Of a DNA stretch of 64,000 bases, positions 21,742-33,692 are shown in pieces. This DNA is from Aquarana catesbeiana (Eukaryota; Chordata; Amphibia; Anura; Ranidae). The DNA lies in contig NC_133328.1 of the NCBI RefSeq assembly GCF_042186555.1, positions 329,896,539 through 329,960,538 of the forward strand. Reading direction: 5' to 3'. The position numbers and the translations under genes are program-made. Positions within the stretch are counted from its first letter, which is position 1. Every line of letters begins with the position of its first letter. Under the pieces are notes generated by a model. The model was not told the DNA's origin. It did not search any database and was given only the letters and a program-made list of their open reading frames with translations.

Positions 21742-23363
21742 CAGTCAGGTCCATATATATTGGGACATCGACACAATTCTAATCTTTTTGGCTCTATACA
21801 CCACCACAATGGATTTGAAATGAAACGAACAAGATGTGCTTTAACTGCAGACTTTCAGCTATAATGTGAGGGTATTTGCATCCAAGTCAGGTGAACGGTG
21901 TAGGAATTACAACAGTTTGTATATGTGCCTCCCACTTTTTAAGGGGCCAAAAGTAATGGGACAGATTAACAATCATCCATCAAACTTTCACTTTTTAATA
22001 CTTGGTTGCAAATCCTTTGCAGTCAATTACAGCCTGTAGTCTGGAACACATAGACATCACCAGATGCTCGGTTTCATCCCTGGTGATGCGCTGCCAGGCC
22101 TCTACTGCAACTGTCTTCAGTTCCTGCTTGTTCTTGGGGCATTTTCCCTTCAGTTTTGTCTTCAGCAAGTAAAATGCATGCTCAATCGGATTCAGGTCAG
22201 GTGATTGACTTGGTCATTGCATAACATTCCACTTCATTCCCTTAAAAAACTTTGGTTGCTTTTGCAGTATGCTTCAGGTCATTGTCCATCTGCACTGTGA
22301 AGCGCCGTCCAATGAGTTCTGAAGCATTTTGCTGAATATGAGCAGATAATATTACCTGATACACTTCAGAATTCATCCTGCTGCTTTTGTCAGCAATCAC
22401 AACATCAATAAATACAAGAAAACCAGTTCCATTGCCAGCCATACACGCCCATGCCATGACACTACCACCAACACTTCACTGATGAGGTGGTATGCTTCGG
22501 ATCATGAGCAGTTCTTTTCCTTCTCCATACTCTTCTCTTCCCATCACTCTGGTACAAGTTGATCTTGGTCTCAGAACTGTGAAGGCTTTTTTAGATGTTG
22601 TTTGGCAAACTCTAATCTGGCCTTCCTGTTTTTGAGGCTCACCAATGGTTTACATCTTGTGGTGAACCCTCTGTATTCACTCTGGTGAAGTCTTCTCTTG
22701 ATTATTGACTTTGACACACATACACCTACCTCCTGGAGAGTGTTCTTGATCTGGCCAACTGTTGTGAAGGGTGTTTTCTTCACCAGGGAAAGAATTCTTC
22801 GGTCATCCACCACAGTTGTTTTCCACGGTCTTCCGGGTCTTTTGGTGTCGCTGAGCTCACCGGTGCATTCTTTCTTTTTAAGGATGTTCCAAACAGTTGA
22901 TTTGGCCACACCTAATGTTTTTGCTATCTCTCTGATGGGTTGGTTTTGTTTTTTTCAGCCTAATGATGGCTTGCTTCACTGATAGTGACAGCTCTTTGGA
23001 TCTCATATTGAGAGTTGACAGCAACAGATTCCAAATGCAAATAGCACACTTGAAATGAGTTCTGGACCTTTTATATGCTCCTTGTAAATGGGATAATGAG
23101 GGAATAACACACCCCTGGCCATGGAACAGCTGAGCAGCCAATTGTCCCATTACTTTTGGTGCCTTAAAAAGTGGGAGGCACATATACAAACTGTTGTAAT
23201 TCCTACACCGTTCACCTGATTGGGATGTAAATACCTCAAATTAAAGCTGAAAGTCTGCAGTTAAAGCACATCTTGTTTGTTTCATTTCAAATCCATTGTG
23301 GTGGTGTATAGAGCCAAAAAGATTAGAATTGTGTCGATGTCCCAATATTTATGGACCTGACTG
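21742..23363 (-). mobile_element. Complete Tc1/mariner transposon (inactive)
   Basis: The 1622-bp element has long terminal inverted repeats, 21742-21944 and 23162-23363 (about 200 bp each, starting CAGTCAGGTCCATA), flanked by TA on both sides (21740-21741, 23364-23365), as required for Tc1/mariner. It contains one decayed minus-strand transposase. Confidence 0.92.
21995..23006 (-). pseudogene. Tc1/mariner transposase, frameshifted
   Basis: The frame begins at ATG 23006 (MRSKELSLSV) and ends at the stop at 21995-21997. The N-terminal helix-turn-helix (LKKKECTGELS) and the GRP(W/R)KTT hinge are clear at 22909-22571. The catalytic part includes MAWACMAGNGTG and the QMDNDLKHT segment (22457-22242), where the second Asp is visible and Pro is replaced by Leu. 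The length of 1012 nt is not a multiple of three, and at least two frameshifts separate the blocks. The protein would have cut at the TIRs and inserted at TA. It is non-functional here. Confidence 0.88.
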
Positions 23364-23365
23364 TA

Positions 23366-23767
23366 ACTCTCACTATATTCTTTTAAGCATTCTCAACCTT
23401 TCCCTTTTTTTTCTCATGGCCTACTCCGAATTGGGGAAACACCCCACAATAACCGAATGATGGCCACAGAGCAGACCTACTTTGCCAGGAGGCCGTCAAT
23501 AGACATCCTCCCCTTTGCACGCTCCCTGCGCGCCCCCGACAGGGCACACACTGCATGTGCTGTGATCACCGAGTCAATGAGACTCGGGTGATCACAGATC
23601 GGAGTATCCCGGACCCTTACCACATGATCAGCTGTCAGCCGATGACAGCTGATCACGTGATGTAACCAGAAGATTGGTAATCATTTTTTTAGATTATCGG
23701 CTTCAGTTTACCAGCTTCAGTGCAAGGGAAATCGGTCCCAAAGAGGAAGAGGTGAAGCTGCCTCATC
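23366..23767. other. Unclassified repeat with palindromic GATCAGCTG motifs
   Basis: 23565-23665 contains inverted motifs (TGATCACCGAGTC...GACTCGGGTGATCA; CAGCTGTCAGCCGATGACAGCTG). No gene is supported. Confidence 0.35.
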
Positions 23768-24240
23768 TGTGCCCACCAATACCGCCTTCTAGAGCCACCT
23801 GCCAGTGCCCACACAGTGCCACGAATCTGTGTAAGTGCCAGCAATCAGTGCTCCCTATCAGTGTCACCTACTAGTGTCAATCAGTGCCCATCACTGCCAC
23901 CCATCAGTTCCCATCACTGCCACCTATCAGTGCCCATCAGTGACAGCTATCAGTGCCACCTATCAGTGGCACCTATTAGTGACCTTCAGAGCCACCTATC
24001 AATGCCCTTCAGTGCCGCCCCCCTTAGTGCCACCCATCAGTGCCACCCATCAGATCCCACCAATAGCACCCATCAGTGCCCACTAGTGCAACCTCAACAG
24101 TGCCCACCAGTGCCGTCTATTAGTGCCCATCAGTGCCGCCTATTAGTGGCCACCAGTGCTACCTATTAGGGGCCACCAGTGCCCCCTTAACAGTGCCCAT
24201 CAATGCAGCCTATCGGTGCCCATCAGTGCAGCCTCATCAG
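23768..24240. repeat. Minisatellite, ~20-23 bp unit (CAGTGCCACCTATCAGTGCC)
   Basis: About 20 imperfect copies of CAGTGCCACCTATCAGTGCCCAT-like units are present. Frames of 60-117 codons through it are repeat artefacts. Confidence 0.85.
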
Positions 24241-24247
24241 CGCACAT

Positions 24248-25773
24248 TAGGGATGGGCTTTATGTTTGGGTCGAACATGAGTTTGACTCAAACATTGGCA
24301 GTTCGCCCGTTCGCCGAATAGCAATTACAATTTGGGGTGTTTGCAAAATTCGAAAGCCGCGGAACACCCTTTAAAAGTCTATGGGAGAAATCAAAAGTGC
24401 TAATTTTAAAGGCTTATATGCATGGTATTATCATAAAAAGTCTTTGGGGACCTGGGTCCTGCCGCAGGGGACATGTATCAATGCAAAAAAAAGTTTTAAA
24501 AATGGCCGTTTTTTCGGGAGCAGTGATTTTAATAATGCTTAAAGTGAAACAATAAAAGTGTGATATTCCTTTAAATTTCATACCTGGGGGGTGTCTATAG
24601 TATGCCTGTAAAGTGGCGCATGTTTCCTGTGTTTAGAACAGTCCGACAGCAAAATGACATTTCTAAAGGAAAAAAAGTCATTTAAAACTACTCGCGGCTA
24701 TAATGAATTTTCGGTCCGGCAAAACACATAAAAGTTCACTGATAAAAATGGCATGGGATTCCACAACAGGGGAATCCCAAACCAAAATTTAAAAAAAAAT
24801 GTGCGGGGTCCCCCCAAATTCCATACCAGGCCCTTCAGGTCTGGTATGGATATAAAGGGGAACCCCACGCCAAAATTAAAAAAAAAATGGCATGGGGTCC
24901 CCCTCAAAATCTATACCAGACCCACCAGGTCTGGTATGGATATTAAGGGGAACCCCGCGCCAAATTTAAAAAAAAAATGGTGTGGGGTCCCCCAAAAATC
25001 CATACCAGACCCTTATCTGGGCACACAACCTGGCAGGCTGCAGGAAAAGAGGGGGGATGAGAGAGCGCCCCCCTCCTGAACCGTACCAGGCCACATGCCC
25101 TCAACATTGGGAGGGTGCTTTGGGGTAGCCCACCAAAGCACCTGATCCTCATGTTGATGGGGAGAAGGGCCTCATCCCCACAACCCTTGCCCGGTGGTTG
25201 GGCTGGTCTGCTGGTGGGGGGGCTTATTGGAATCTGGAAGCCCCCTTTAACAAGGGGACCCCCAGATCCCGGCCCCCCCTGTTTGAAATTGTAACGGGTA
25301 CATTGTACCCATACCATTTCACAAAAAAGTGTGAACATGGTAAAAAAAAAAAACACACCGTGGGAGAAGTTAAAAAATAAAAAAATAAAACTGTCCCACG
25401 TAGTCCATTTTTTTTGCTTTAGAAATGTAATTTTGCTTTGGTATTGTTCTAAACACGGGAAAACTGTGCCACTTTACAGGCATACTATGGACACCCCCCA
25501 GGCACGATATTTGAAGAAATATTTCTTTTTTATTGTTTCACTTTAAGCATTATTAAAATAACTGCTCCCGAAAAAACAGACGTTTTTATAACTTTTTTTT
25601 TTGCATTGATACATGTCCCCTGGGGCAGGACCCGGGTCCCCAAACACTTTTTATGGCAATAACTTGCATATAAGCCTTTAAAATTAGCATTTGATTTTTC
25701 ACTTTCATGTCCCATAGACTTTAACGGTGTTCGTGTGTTTGAAGCAGCTTTTTGCATGTTCGGCTCATCCCTG
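24248..25773. mobile_element. Non-autonomous hAT-like foldback element
   Basis: Ends TAGGGATGGGC (24248) and GCTCATCCCTG (25773) match the termini of the complete hAT at 36248-44183. The subterminal ~400 bp of each end are reverse complements (GGACATGTATCAATGCAAAAAA near 24470 against its complement near 25590). The middle holds about three copies of an 88-90-bp unit (24750-25030) with A-tracts and TCTGGTATGGAT. No transposase is present. Flanking 8-mers do not match, so one side was lost or rearranged. Confidence 0.75.
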
Positions 25774-28224
25774 ATGTTAAGTTGTTTGATGTTAATAGAT
25801 TGATGGAGACTGTTAAATCCTTCAGGAAAAGACTTCACATTTTACTCGATACCACATGACAAATATTCAAGAATAGATTATATTTTTGTGACACAAAGGG
25901 ATCTTGCTTTATTGACAGAGGCCAAAATTGGGTTTCAATCTTTATCTGACCATACCCCTATCCCTATTACCCTCTCACAATCTGATAATCAAAATAGAAC
26001 CTGCAACTGGAGACTAAATCCCTCCTTATGTCTGAAACCAGACGTACTAGAACAGACTACAGAATCCATCATGACATACTTTGCACTAAATAGCAATAAT
26101 TAAACGTCTCCACTTATAATGTGGGAAGCAGAGTCACGACATAAACAAACACTTTCAGTGGCATCAGCCTCTGAGCTACTAGAAGCCAGGAAAGAACTGC
26201 AAACCACATTAGAGAACAAGACGAGACATCTATTGTTTCTGAAAAAACGACTCTTCTATGAACATGGTAACAGGAGCTGGAAATACTTAGCTAGAGCCTT
26301 AAAAGATACCAAACCACTAGAAAACATACATTGCATATGCTCAGGAAACAGTCTTAGAACACTCGATGGATAAAATAGCTGCACAATTCCGTGAATATTA
26401 TTTCGAACTTTATGATATTCCCCCAACTCACAAACCAACCAATCTCCATGGTGATAGGAGCCATCTTTCTGTGTATCTCCTCTAGTTCTACAACTAGAGG
26501 AGATACAAAAATTAGAATTTCCGATTCAAGAACATGAACTTATTCAGGCAACTAAAGATCTTAAACCGGGGAAAAGTCAAGGACCAGATGGCCTAACTTC
26601 CCAGTATTACAAATCATTCACAGAAATTTTAAAAGCCCCTCTCCTTGCAAATTTCAACTCCTTAAACAATCAACAAAAAATCCCTGCCTCTTTATACAAG
26701 CACATATAACAGTGACCCCAAAAGCAAGAAACAACCCTAAGGAATGTTCTAACTATAGACCAATTTAATTACTCAATATTGATTTGAAACTCCTTGCAAA
26801 AATTTTAGCAACCAGTCTTAGACCTCTTTTGATGAAGATCATAGGCCCTGAACAAGTGGGCTTTATGTCGGGGAGGGAAGCCAGGGACAACATCACTAAA
26901 GCACTCAACCTGATCCACAACGCCCATTTAAACAAGACAGAAGGCCTTCTCCTGGCCACTGACGCTGAGAAGACCTTTGATCGGGTGGCATGGGATTACA
27001 TGTTTGCAACATGCAAACACATTGGCTTACAAGATAAGATGTTGTCCTGGATTTCCACCCTCTACACCTCACCGACAGCAAAAAATTAATGGTACTTTTT
27101 CTGATGTCATAAAGATCAATAATGGTACTAGACAGGGTTGCCCCCTTTCCCCATTACTATTCATTATCACGTTAGAACCATTTATTCGATTGGTTAACAT
27201 GAACCCCCATTCATGGTTTCAAGATCGCGCAAAGAGAATTTAAAACTGCAGCATATGCGGACGATCTCCTATTCTTTTTGACGCAACCACACATTTCTAT
27301 CCCTAACCTTCTTGAAAATTTCAATAAATATGGCTATATTTCAGATCTAAAAATAAATTACTGCAAATCCGAAGCGCTAAATATTTCCCTACCGAGAGAT
27401 AAATTGACATCTACACAACACAACACACAACACATCTACGCAACACACCTGTCCTTTTAAAAAGCCCTGAAATATCTAGGTATCTGGCTCACACCCCATT
27501 CTAGAGTCTAAACTTCTAAACTTATCCCCACTACTAAAAACCATCACATCAGATCTTAAGAAATGGCATTCCGGAGGTTTTTCATGGTTTGGAAGAGCTG
27601 CAATCATTAAAATGGTCATCCTACCCAGACTTTTATATTGCATGCACGCTCTCCCCATTAAAATCCCATCCACCTTCTTTATACATCTACAACACATACA
27701 GCGACAATTTGTGTGGGCTCACAAAAAACCCTGTTTAAATTTTAATATGATCACATGCTCAAAGGAAGCAGAAGGCATGGGCCTTCCTGACTTCCTGAGA
27801 TATTATTATGCCACACACATAACAAGGATTATAGACTGGCACTGCCATACCCAAAACAAGGATTGGATAATCCTTGTCTACCCATTGGCTATAAAGCAAC
27901 ATCCTTCATAGGTACCACTTCACAAATTTTTCATTTAATCTCCCTTAGTTGCAATTTGGCTTCAATTCCTGGCCCCTTAACCAGGATCGCAGATAATCCA
28001 GAATTCAGCCCAGGCCTTCAAAACAAAGCGATTCCCACAACTGCCAGTGACTCCCCTCTTTTAACCTCACATTGCTTGCAAGCAGGACTGGTTAAATCTA
28101 GAGATTCCAAAACAGTTTTTTACAAATAAGTGCGCCCCTATAACCAATTTCCAAAGGCAGGCTATGTGTAAATAAGTTCAAATGGATGGAAAGGGACGAC
28201 TCTACAAATGAAAAGGAAGGAATG
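25774..28224 (+). pseudogene. L1 ORF2 remnant (copy 3)
   Basis: This decayed ORF2 starts inside the endonuclease domain (YSRIDYIFVTQRDL, LSDHTPIPI). It continues through the RT: KSQGPDGLTS, EQVGFMSGREARDN, ATDAEKTFDRVAWDY, GTRQGCPLSPLLF and YADD near 27255. It then continues to FFIHLQHIQRQFVWA and beyond. Stops and frameshifts are frequent (for example stops at 26101-26103 and 26371-26373, frameshift near 27085). It is split by the 2.8-kb foldback at 28240-31072 and resumes at 31088. Confidence 0.88.
26473..26506. repeat. Perfect 15-bp hairpin inside L1 ORF2 remnant
   Basis: GTATCTCCTCTAGTT (26473-26487) and AACTAGAGGAGATAC (26492-26506) are exact complements around a 4-nt loop. Confidence 0.9.
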
Positions 28225-28239
28225 GTAAAGTCTTATAAA
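28225..28239. repeat. 15-bp target duplication, left copy
   Basis: GTAAAGTCTTATAAA here is identical to 31073-31087. It marks the insertion of the 2.8-kb foldback element into the L1 ORF2 remnant, whose frame (KSYK, then LLDHKMHDILVG) continues after the second copy. Confidence 0.9.
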
Positions 28240-31072
28240 AAAGAGAGAAGTTCCTCATGGGGTTTTAAAGCAGCAATTGAGAGTCTCAACAATTGGTTGT
28301 AAAAGCTAAGTAATTTTTATTATCAAAAGACAATTAGACAATACCATACAAAGGGTTAAAACATGAGCTGAGTGAGTGAAAATGAATGGAGAGATGTAGA
28401 TGATCAAAAGATTAGCACGAATAGTGGAAGGGAAAAAATGTGCCTTTGTGATAATTATACACAGTGGTGGAATAGTGTGAGGTGAACAGAAAAAATAATC
28501 AATAGAAATTTAAATGATGAGATAAAATATATGTGCAAAAAAAAAAATGATTAAAAAAAAGTGGATAAGTGAAAAATAAAGTGCAATATACCAGTGCGCA
28601 TTAAATAACAACAAAGTACCTGATTAATATATAGCAGTTTGTTAAGACACTATAGCCTTTAAATTGTAAAGCTTAGGGTCCATCAGATATTGTGAGATGT
28701 AGTGCTTGAAGACTCTGAATAAAAAAAACAAAACATACAAATAATTCAAAAAAGAATTATATTAGCTTAATGTTATATAGCCCTTTGCTTAAATGGTGAT
28801 GCTACACAGGTGGCCAGCTCCCAGTGAGCTCCCTCCCAGGAAAAGAGGCGCCATCGGGCCACTGTGTGCGGCCCTTCCGTGGCCACCTCGGCATTCCGGA
28901 AGGCATAGTTGCCCTGGAAACTTCCGTCGCCTTCAACGCAATGTGCGTAACCAGGGATGTATGGTGCGCACATGCACAGAACAAGGTATCTCCCACATAA
29001 TGCAGAGAACCATACTGCACACGTGTGCCGTGTCATTCCCTAGTCCGACGGCGAACACAGAATGCCGCCAGCAGGGCTAGAGCTCCCCACAGTGGAAGTT
29101 GGGTAAACTGCGGGGAGCTCTAGAAACAAACAGATTCTATGCGCATCATCGTGCGCTTTTCGTACCAAAATAAACAAATCCGTAATATCATTCAGAAACA
29201 CTGATCTATTCTAACAGATGATGACATTGACATTATGCGGGAAATACCTTGTTCTGCGCATGCGCGCAGCACACATCCCCGGTTACGCACATTGTGTCGA
29301 AGACGACGGAAGTTTCCGGGGCAACTATGCCTTCCGGAACGCCAAGGTGGCCACAGAAGGCCCGCACACAGCGGCCTGATGGAACCTCTTTTCCTGGGAG
29401 GGAGCTCACTGGGAGCTGGCCACCTGTGTAGCATCACCATTTAAGCAAAGGGCTATATAACAGGCGCAGAAACTTGAGATTTCTCAGTTGATTCCTAACA
29501 AGTAAAGCCTTCACATCTTCCAACTCTTTGAGGTAAGAATATATGGAAGCAGCAGGTCACATAGTACAACTATTGCTACATATATATTTCTCATTAATTC
29601 TTTTTTGAATTATTCGTATGTTTTTTTTTATTCAGAGTCTTCAAGCACTACATCTCACAATAACTGATGGACCCTATGCTTTACAATTTAAAGGCTATAG
29701 TGTCTTAACAAACTATTATATATTAGTCAGGTACTTTGTTGTTATTTAATGCGCACTGGTATATTGCACTTTATTTTTCACTTATCCACATTTTTTTAAA
29801 TCATTTTTTTTTGTTTTTTGCACATATATTTTATCTTATCATCATTTAAATTTCTATTGATTATTTTTTCTGTTCACCTCACACTATTCCACCACTGTGT
29901 AAAATTATCACATTTTTCCCCTCCCACTATTCGTGCTAATCTTATGATCATCTACATTACCCCATTAATTTTCAATCACTCAGCCCATACTCAATATTAA
30001 TTGATCAACCCCTCATACACCCCCATTAACTATTCATCATCACTAATATAGTTCATTATTAATTCATCAACAAATATTTAGCATTAATTGATTAACCCCC
30101 TATATTGAACATAAACATTTATATGCGCACTATGCCTTTATTTACCACACTTTATGAACATATTGCTCATCATAATATACATAGTATTCTAGTGACCCTA
30201 GAAAAATAGGCTCACTCAAAGAATTCTACTCCCCCTTTTTCTTAACATACACATTATCATTTTTTTCTTTTTAACAACTATTCTTTTCTTCAAGCTTAAC
30301 TGTCACATTTACATAAATCCATAAACTATATAGTAATTACATTAAGTATGATAAATCTCTAGGTATTGCCTGCTTCCCACCGCCTCTCCCCTTTGGGTTG
30401 CCTAAACATTCGTGACCACTTGTAAGCCTTTGTTCCAGATGTGGCCCCCTTCAGGGTGGAGTTGAGCGTGACCTCTTAGCATCTTCCAGGATCACTAATG
30501 GGGAAATTAACTGCAATCTTTATGTGTGTTTTTTAACAGGAAGTCTCTTGTCCAGCGAGCCTATTTGACGGAGAGGGTAAATATGAAGTGACTATCTTTC
30601 CTTTACATTGATGTACAAATAACTACGACTGTATATTATATTACACTGTAGATGATCTAAATCTGTCTTTCATGTACTTATAGAAATATCAGAACCCCCT
30701 GAGGAAGACCACAATACAGTTAGGTCGAAATTCATTGGGGCTTTTTTCTCCAGCACATTGTGACAGTACCACTACCATTCAATCATTACAAGCTAACATT
30801 TTGAATGTGTAACCCTTTGGTATTGTCTACCTTTTTCCCTTTTATCCCAATCCAATAGTCTCGCACAATGTAAACCAGAGCTCGTGTTTTAACCCTTTGT
30901 ATGGTATTGTCTAATTGTCTTTTGATAATAAAAATTACTTAGCTTTTACAACCAATTGTTGAGACTCTCAATCGCTGCTTTAAAATCCCATGGGGAACTT
31001 CTCTCTTTTTTAGATTTATTATTCGGGGTGTGCAGTTGTTCAGACTCCCTATATGTGTCATATCATGCTATA
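28240..31072. mobile_element. 2.8-kb foldback element, PLE-like, with hammerhead motif
   Basis: Exact 15-bp duplications flank this insertion (28225-28239, 31073-31087). Most of the left arm (28243 to about 29006) is the reverse complement of the right arm (from about 29236), but the right arm has extra sequence at about 29460-29620 and 29960-30870. The central spacer contains a hairpin (CTAGAGCTCCCC / GGGGAGCTCTAG, about 29080-29125). The right-arm extra segment carries a hammerhead-like motif. A TPRT-sized target duplication, an inverted 5' copy and a hammerhead point to a non-autonomous PLE rather than a DNA transposon. No protein is encoded. Confidence 0.75.
30695..30740 (+). ncRNA. Hammerhead-like ribozyme motif with near-consensus core
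   Basis: In order: CCCC (stem I), CTGAGGA, A, GACC, a 12-nt loop, GGTC (stem II, 4 bp), GAAA, TTCA, TT, GGGG (stem I). All conserved blocks CUGANGA, GAAA and NUH are present and both stems pair perfectly. Stem III is minimal, as in PLE and retrozyme hammerheads. It is the best ribozyme candidate in the window. Confidence 0.65.
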
Positions 31073-31087
31073 GTAAAGTCTTATAAA

Positions 31088-31130
31088 CTACTAGACCATA
31101 AAATGCATGATATACTGGTGGGAAGGGCAT
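31088..31130 (+). pseudogene. L1 ORF2 remnant (copy 3), continuation after insertion
   Basis: The frame continues as LLDHKMHDILVG and then stops. The usual L1 C-terminal tail is not found beyond this point. Confidence 0.6.
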
Positions 31131-32275
31131 AGGCTATAAAGGGAGAACACATGAACATAAATAAATGAACAAAGCAAACAAACAACAACAAACAAGTTTG
31201 CCTAGATTGATTTGGATATAACCGTTTATTATCCCTTGGCAGTGGTTTAAGAGATTCGGTACATATATATATTTGGTTACTTTTTTTATTGCTTTGTCTT
31301 TAGATTAATATTCATATGTGTATGGGTATATGGTGTTTTTATTATATATGTATATATGGATGTTTTTTCTTTCTATGATCTTTTTAAATGTTAATTTCTA
31401 ACTGTTGAGATAGAACATATATATATACATTTACTCTCTGCCACACAGAGAGGCATGGGCAGTCTCGCTGGGTTGCAGAGCTGTGGGAATGGGATTGTTT
31501 TTTTTATTGATTCCACCTGCAGCTTTGTGAGTTTAAGTGAGTGCTGGTCCCTGTAGCAATTAGCCATGATTAAGCACAGTAGTGTGAAATGCATTTGCTG
31601 TTGTTCCTAGAACTGTCTGTGCATGTCTTATTCTTGTTTTTAATGATTTTTCAACAAACATGGAGTTTCAATGCTGGAAGTGCCAACATCTCTTTTGTCT
31701 ACATAAATACAACCTTAGCCTTTAGAAGCTAGTATTGACTCCTTAAAAGTGGAAGTAAACTTCAATCTCTTCCTTTTAACTATAGGTAAGGCTATAATAA
31801 GGCTTACCTATAGGTAGCATAAATTTCTCCTAAATATGCACCGTTTAATTGCTGGAAGTGCCGCCATCTCTTTTGTCTACATGGTTTCTTTGGTCGCTGA
31901 CCAGGTGGGCACCCAATAATTGACAGTAGTATGGGATTCCTATTGGTGATCTTCAGGAGCAGTGTACCCTCTCTACTTTCCCACTAAGGTTGTATTTACT
32001 TTTTTCACAGTGCTCTATTACATCAATTGATAATCTTGTTAAAGAAATTATTTAAAAGGCTACTTTTTCTTATATTTTTTTAAGTGTATCTGTAGACCTT
32101 GTTTAAATGAAGGTCTATTGTTTTCTTGTTCAAATATGATAAAACAGTCAACATTGTCTATAGGGTACATGTCTATAGATACATACATACAGAAACATAG
32201 ACAAAAAGCAAGCAAAATAGTGTGTGGTAGTAAAAGGATTATGTAGCAGATCATTTCTACTCCCAAAAGTATATG
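31131..32275. other. AT-rich intergenic sequence, no gene seen
   Basis: It contains (TA)n-rich stretches near 31260-31430 and two copies of a short phrase (CTGGAAGTGCC...CATCTCTTTTGTCTACAT) at about 31673 and 31853, indicating repeat debris. No coding frame is supported. Confidence 0.5.
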
Positions 32276-32445
32276 GCTGATTTACTAAAGGATTTGGGAA
32301 TATATGTGAAGATTCTCTTTAATTATTCAATCATGTGAATAGAACATCTCTGTTTACTAATCTCATCTGCACATGACTGGATAATTGAAGTGAATCTTCA
32401 CATACTTCATGATGTGAATATTCTAAAATGCTTCAGTAAATAAGC
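32276..32445. mobile_element. Short palindromic MITE
   Basis: GCTGATTTACTAAAG (32276-32290) and CTTCAGTAAATAAGC (32431-32445) form near-perfect terminal inverted repeats. The interior is also largely self-complementary (TGTGAAGATTC against GAATCTTCACA). It has no coding capacity and the family was not determined. Confidence 0.65.
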
Positions 32446-33516
32446 TTCACTATATCCGATGAGTTTTACAAGAAGGTCATTGTAAAGTTATTAATTAGTG
32501 AAAGCTAATAATTAGAAAGCAGTACTGTGCTGCACTGTTGGAAACAAAAAACTATTTTGTAGTCCTGACAAGAACAATGTAATAAATATTGTATAAACAC
32601 TTTGTAATCTCATAATCATATCTGCAAGACAAATGAGCACATCTACATCCTTTCAAACACAGATTTCCGAATGTTTATTTATTCTTCTCCACTTGACCAA
32701 GTTTATTTTCAAGCTTGAATCATTTTTAATTGCAAATACATGCACGAAGAAGCTTTATTATTAGTCAATCTGGCCAGCAACCTGGCATTTTTGCAACTCA
32801 ATACTTCAAACCCTAAAGCGAGAGAGCTGTGCAGATTAAAACACAAAGCACCTCAGCCTCCTTTGGGTTGTTTTTTGACAATTTTTCTTTATTCTTTATA
32901 CATTCTTAGTATGAATAATGAGTAATTAATTTGGAATATTTTGTTTTTCATCCAAGCTCTATTAATGCTATTCACTCACCTGGTACCTGACAAGAATCCC
33001 CCCCCCATACACACACTTCCTTGATGTATCCTACTGTGTATTTAGCAATATTCTGTATTTTGGGCATGAATCAGATATATATGATGTCATCATAACTCCT
33101 GCTAAAATGTAAAATATGTACACCTTACCATCTGCTCTATTCAACAATTATATTTTGTAATAATTAATGAAATAATAATAATGGTTAGCAAACAACTGCA
33201 AAAGTGCTGATGGACAAAGAGTTATGATGCTGGAAGTGTACAGGCACCATCAGACGAGAGATCAATCCACCACTGCTTTCTGCTTAGAGAACTCCAGTAA
33301 TCTCTGGTAGAACCCTAGGTGTCCTCAGAGCTCTGGTTGAGAAAGGATGTGCTGAAGTGTTACAGTACCTGCTTTGCATTGTAGTACTTTAATTTTGACT
33401 GCCCTATTACAATGAGAAAAATAATCTGTGCTGTCTTCATGAAGGTGTTTGCTACTAGCAATCAATATGAAAACATCCTGCAGAGTATTAACACTAATGA
33501 TTCACTAGAGTAATTG
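32446..33516. other. AT-rich sequence, no gene seen
   Basis: This stretch holds no supported gene or recognised repeat. Short A/T tracts and a run of C at 32998-33006 are the only visible structure. Confidence 0.5.
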
Positions 33517-33692
33517 AAAAATGTCCAGCTGGAGGGGCAGGAGGCGGAGCCCAGCAGAGCAGACATGCATTGTTAGAGCTCCACACCGCTGAGGAGAGAA
33601 GAGAAGGACAAAGCGGAGCCTGCAGGCTCAAAAGGTATCCATTAGAACCTTTTTACCCCTGGGAACAAACTGTGAAAGTTTGGGCAGGAAAT

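Noticed and set aside
22475..22495. CTGATGAGG string resembling a hammerhead core
   Set aside because: It is Tc1 transposase coding sequence with no GAAA or flanking stems.
23816..24169. Open frames through the CAGTGCC minisatellite
   Set aside because: Low-complexity repeat translation in several frames at once.
31545..31592. Possible additional hammerhead (ATGATTAAGCAC...GTGTGAAATGCATTTG)
   Set aside because: It has a stem II-like GCAC/GTGT and GAAA, but the CUGANGA core is altered and no stem I could be paired, so it is too degenerate to call.
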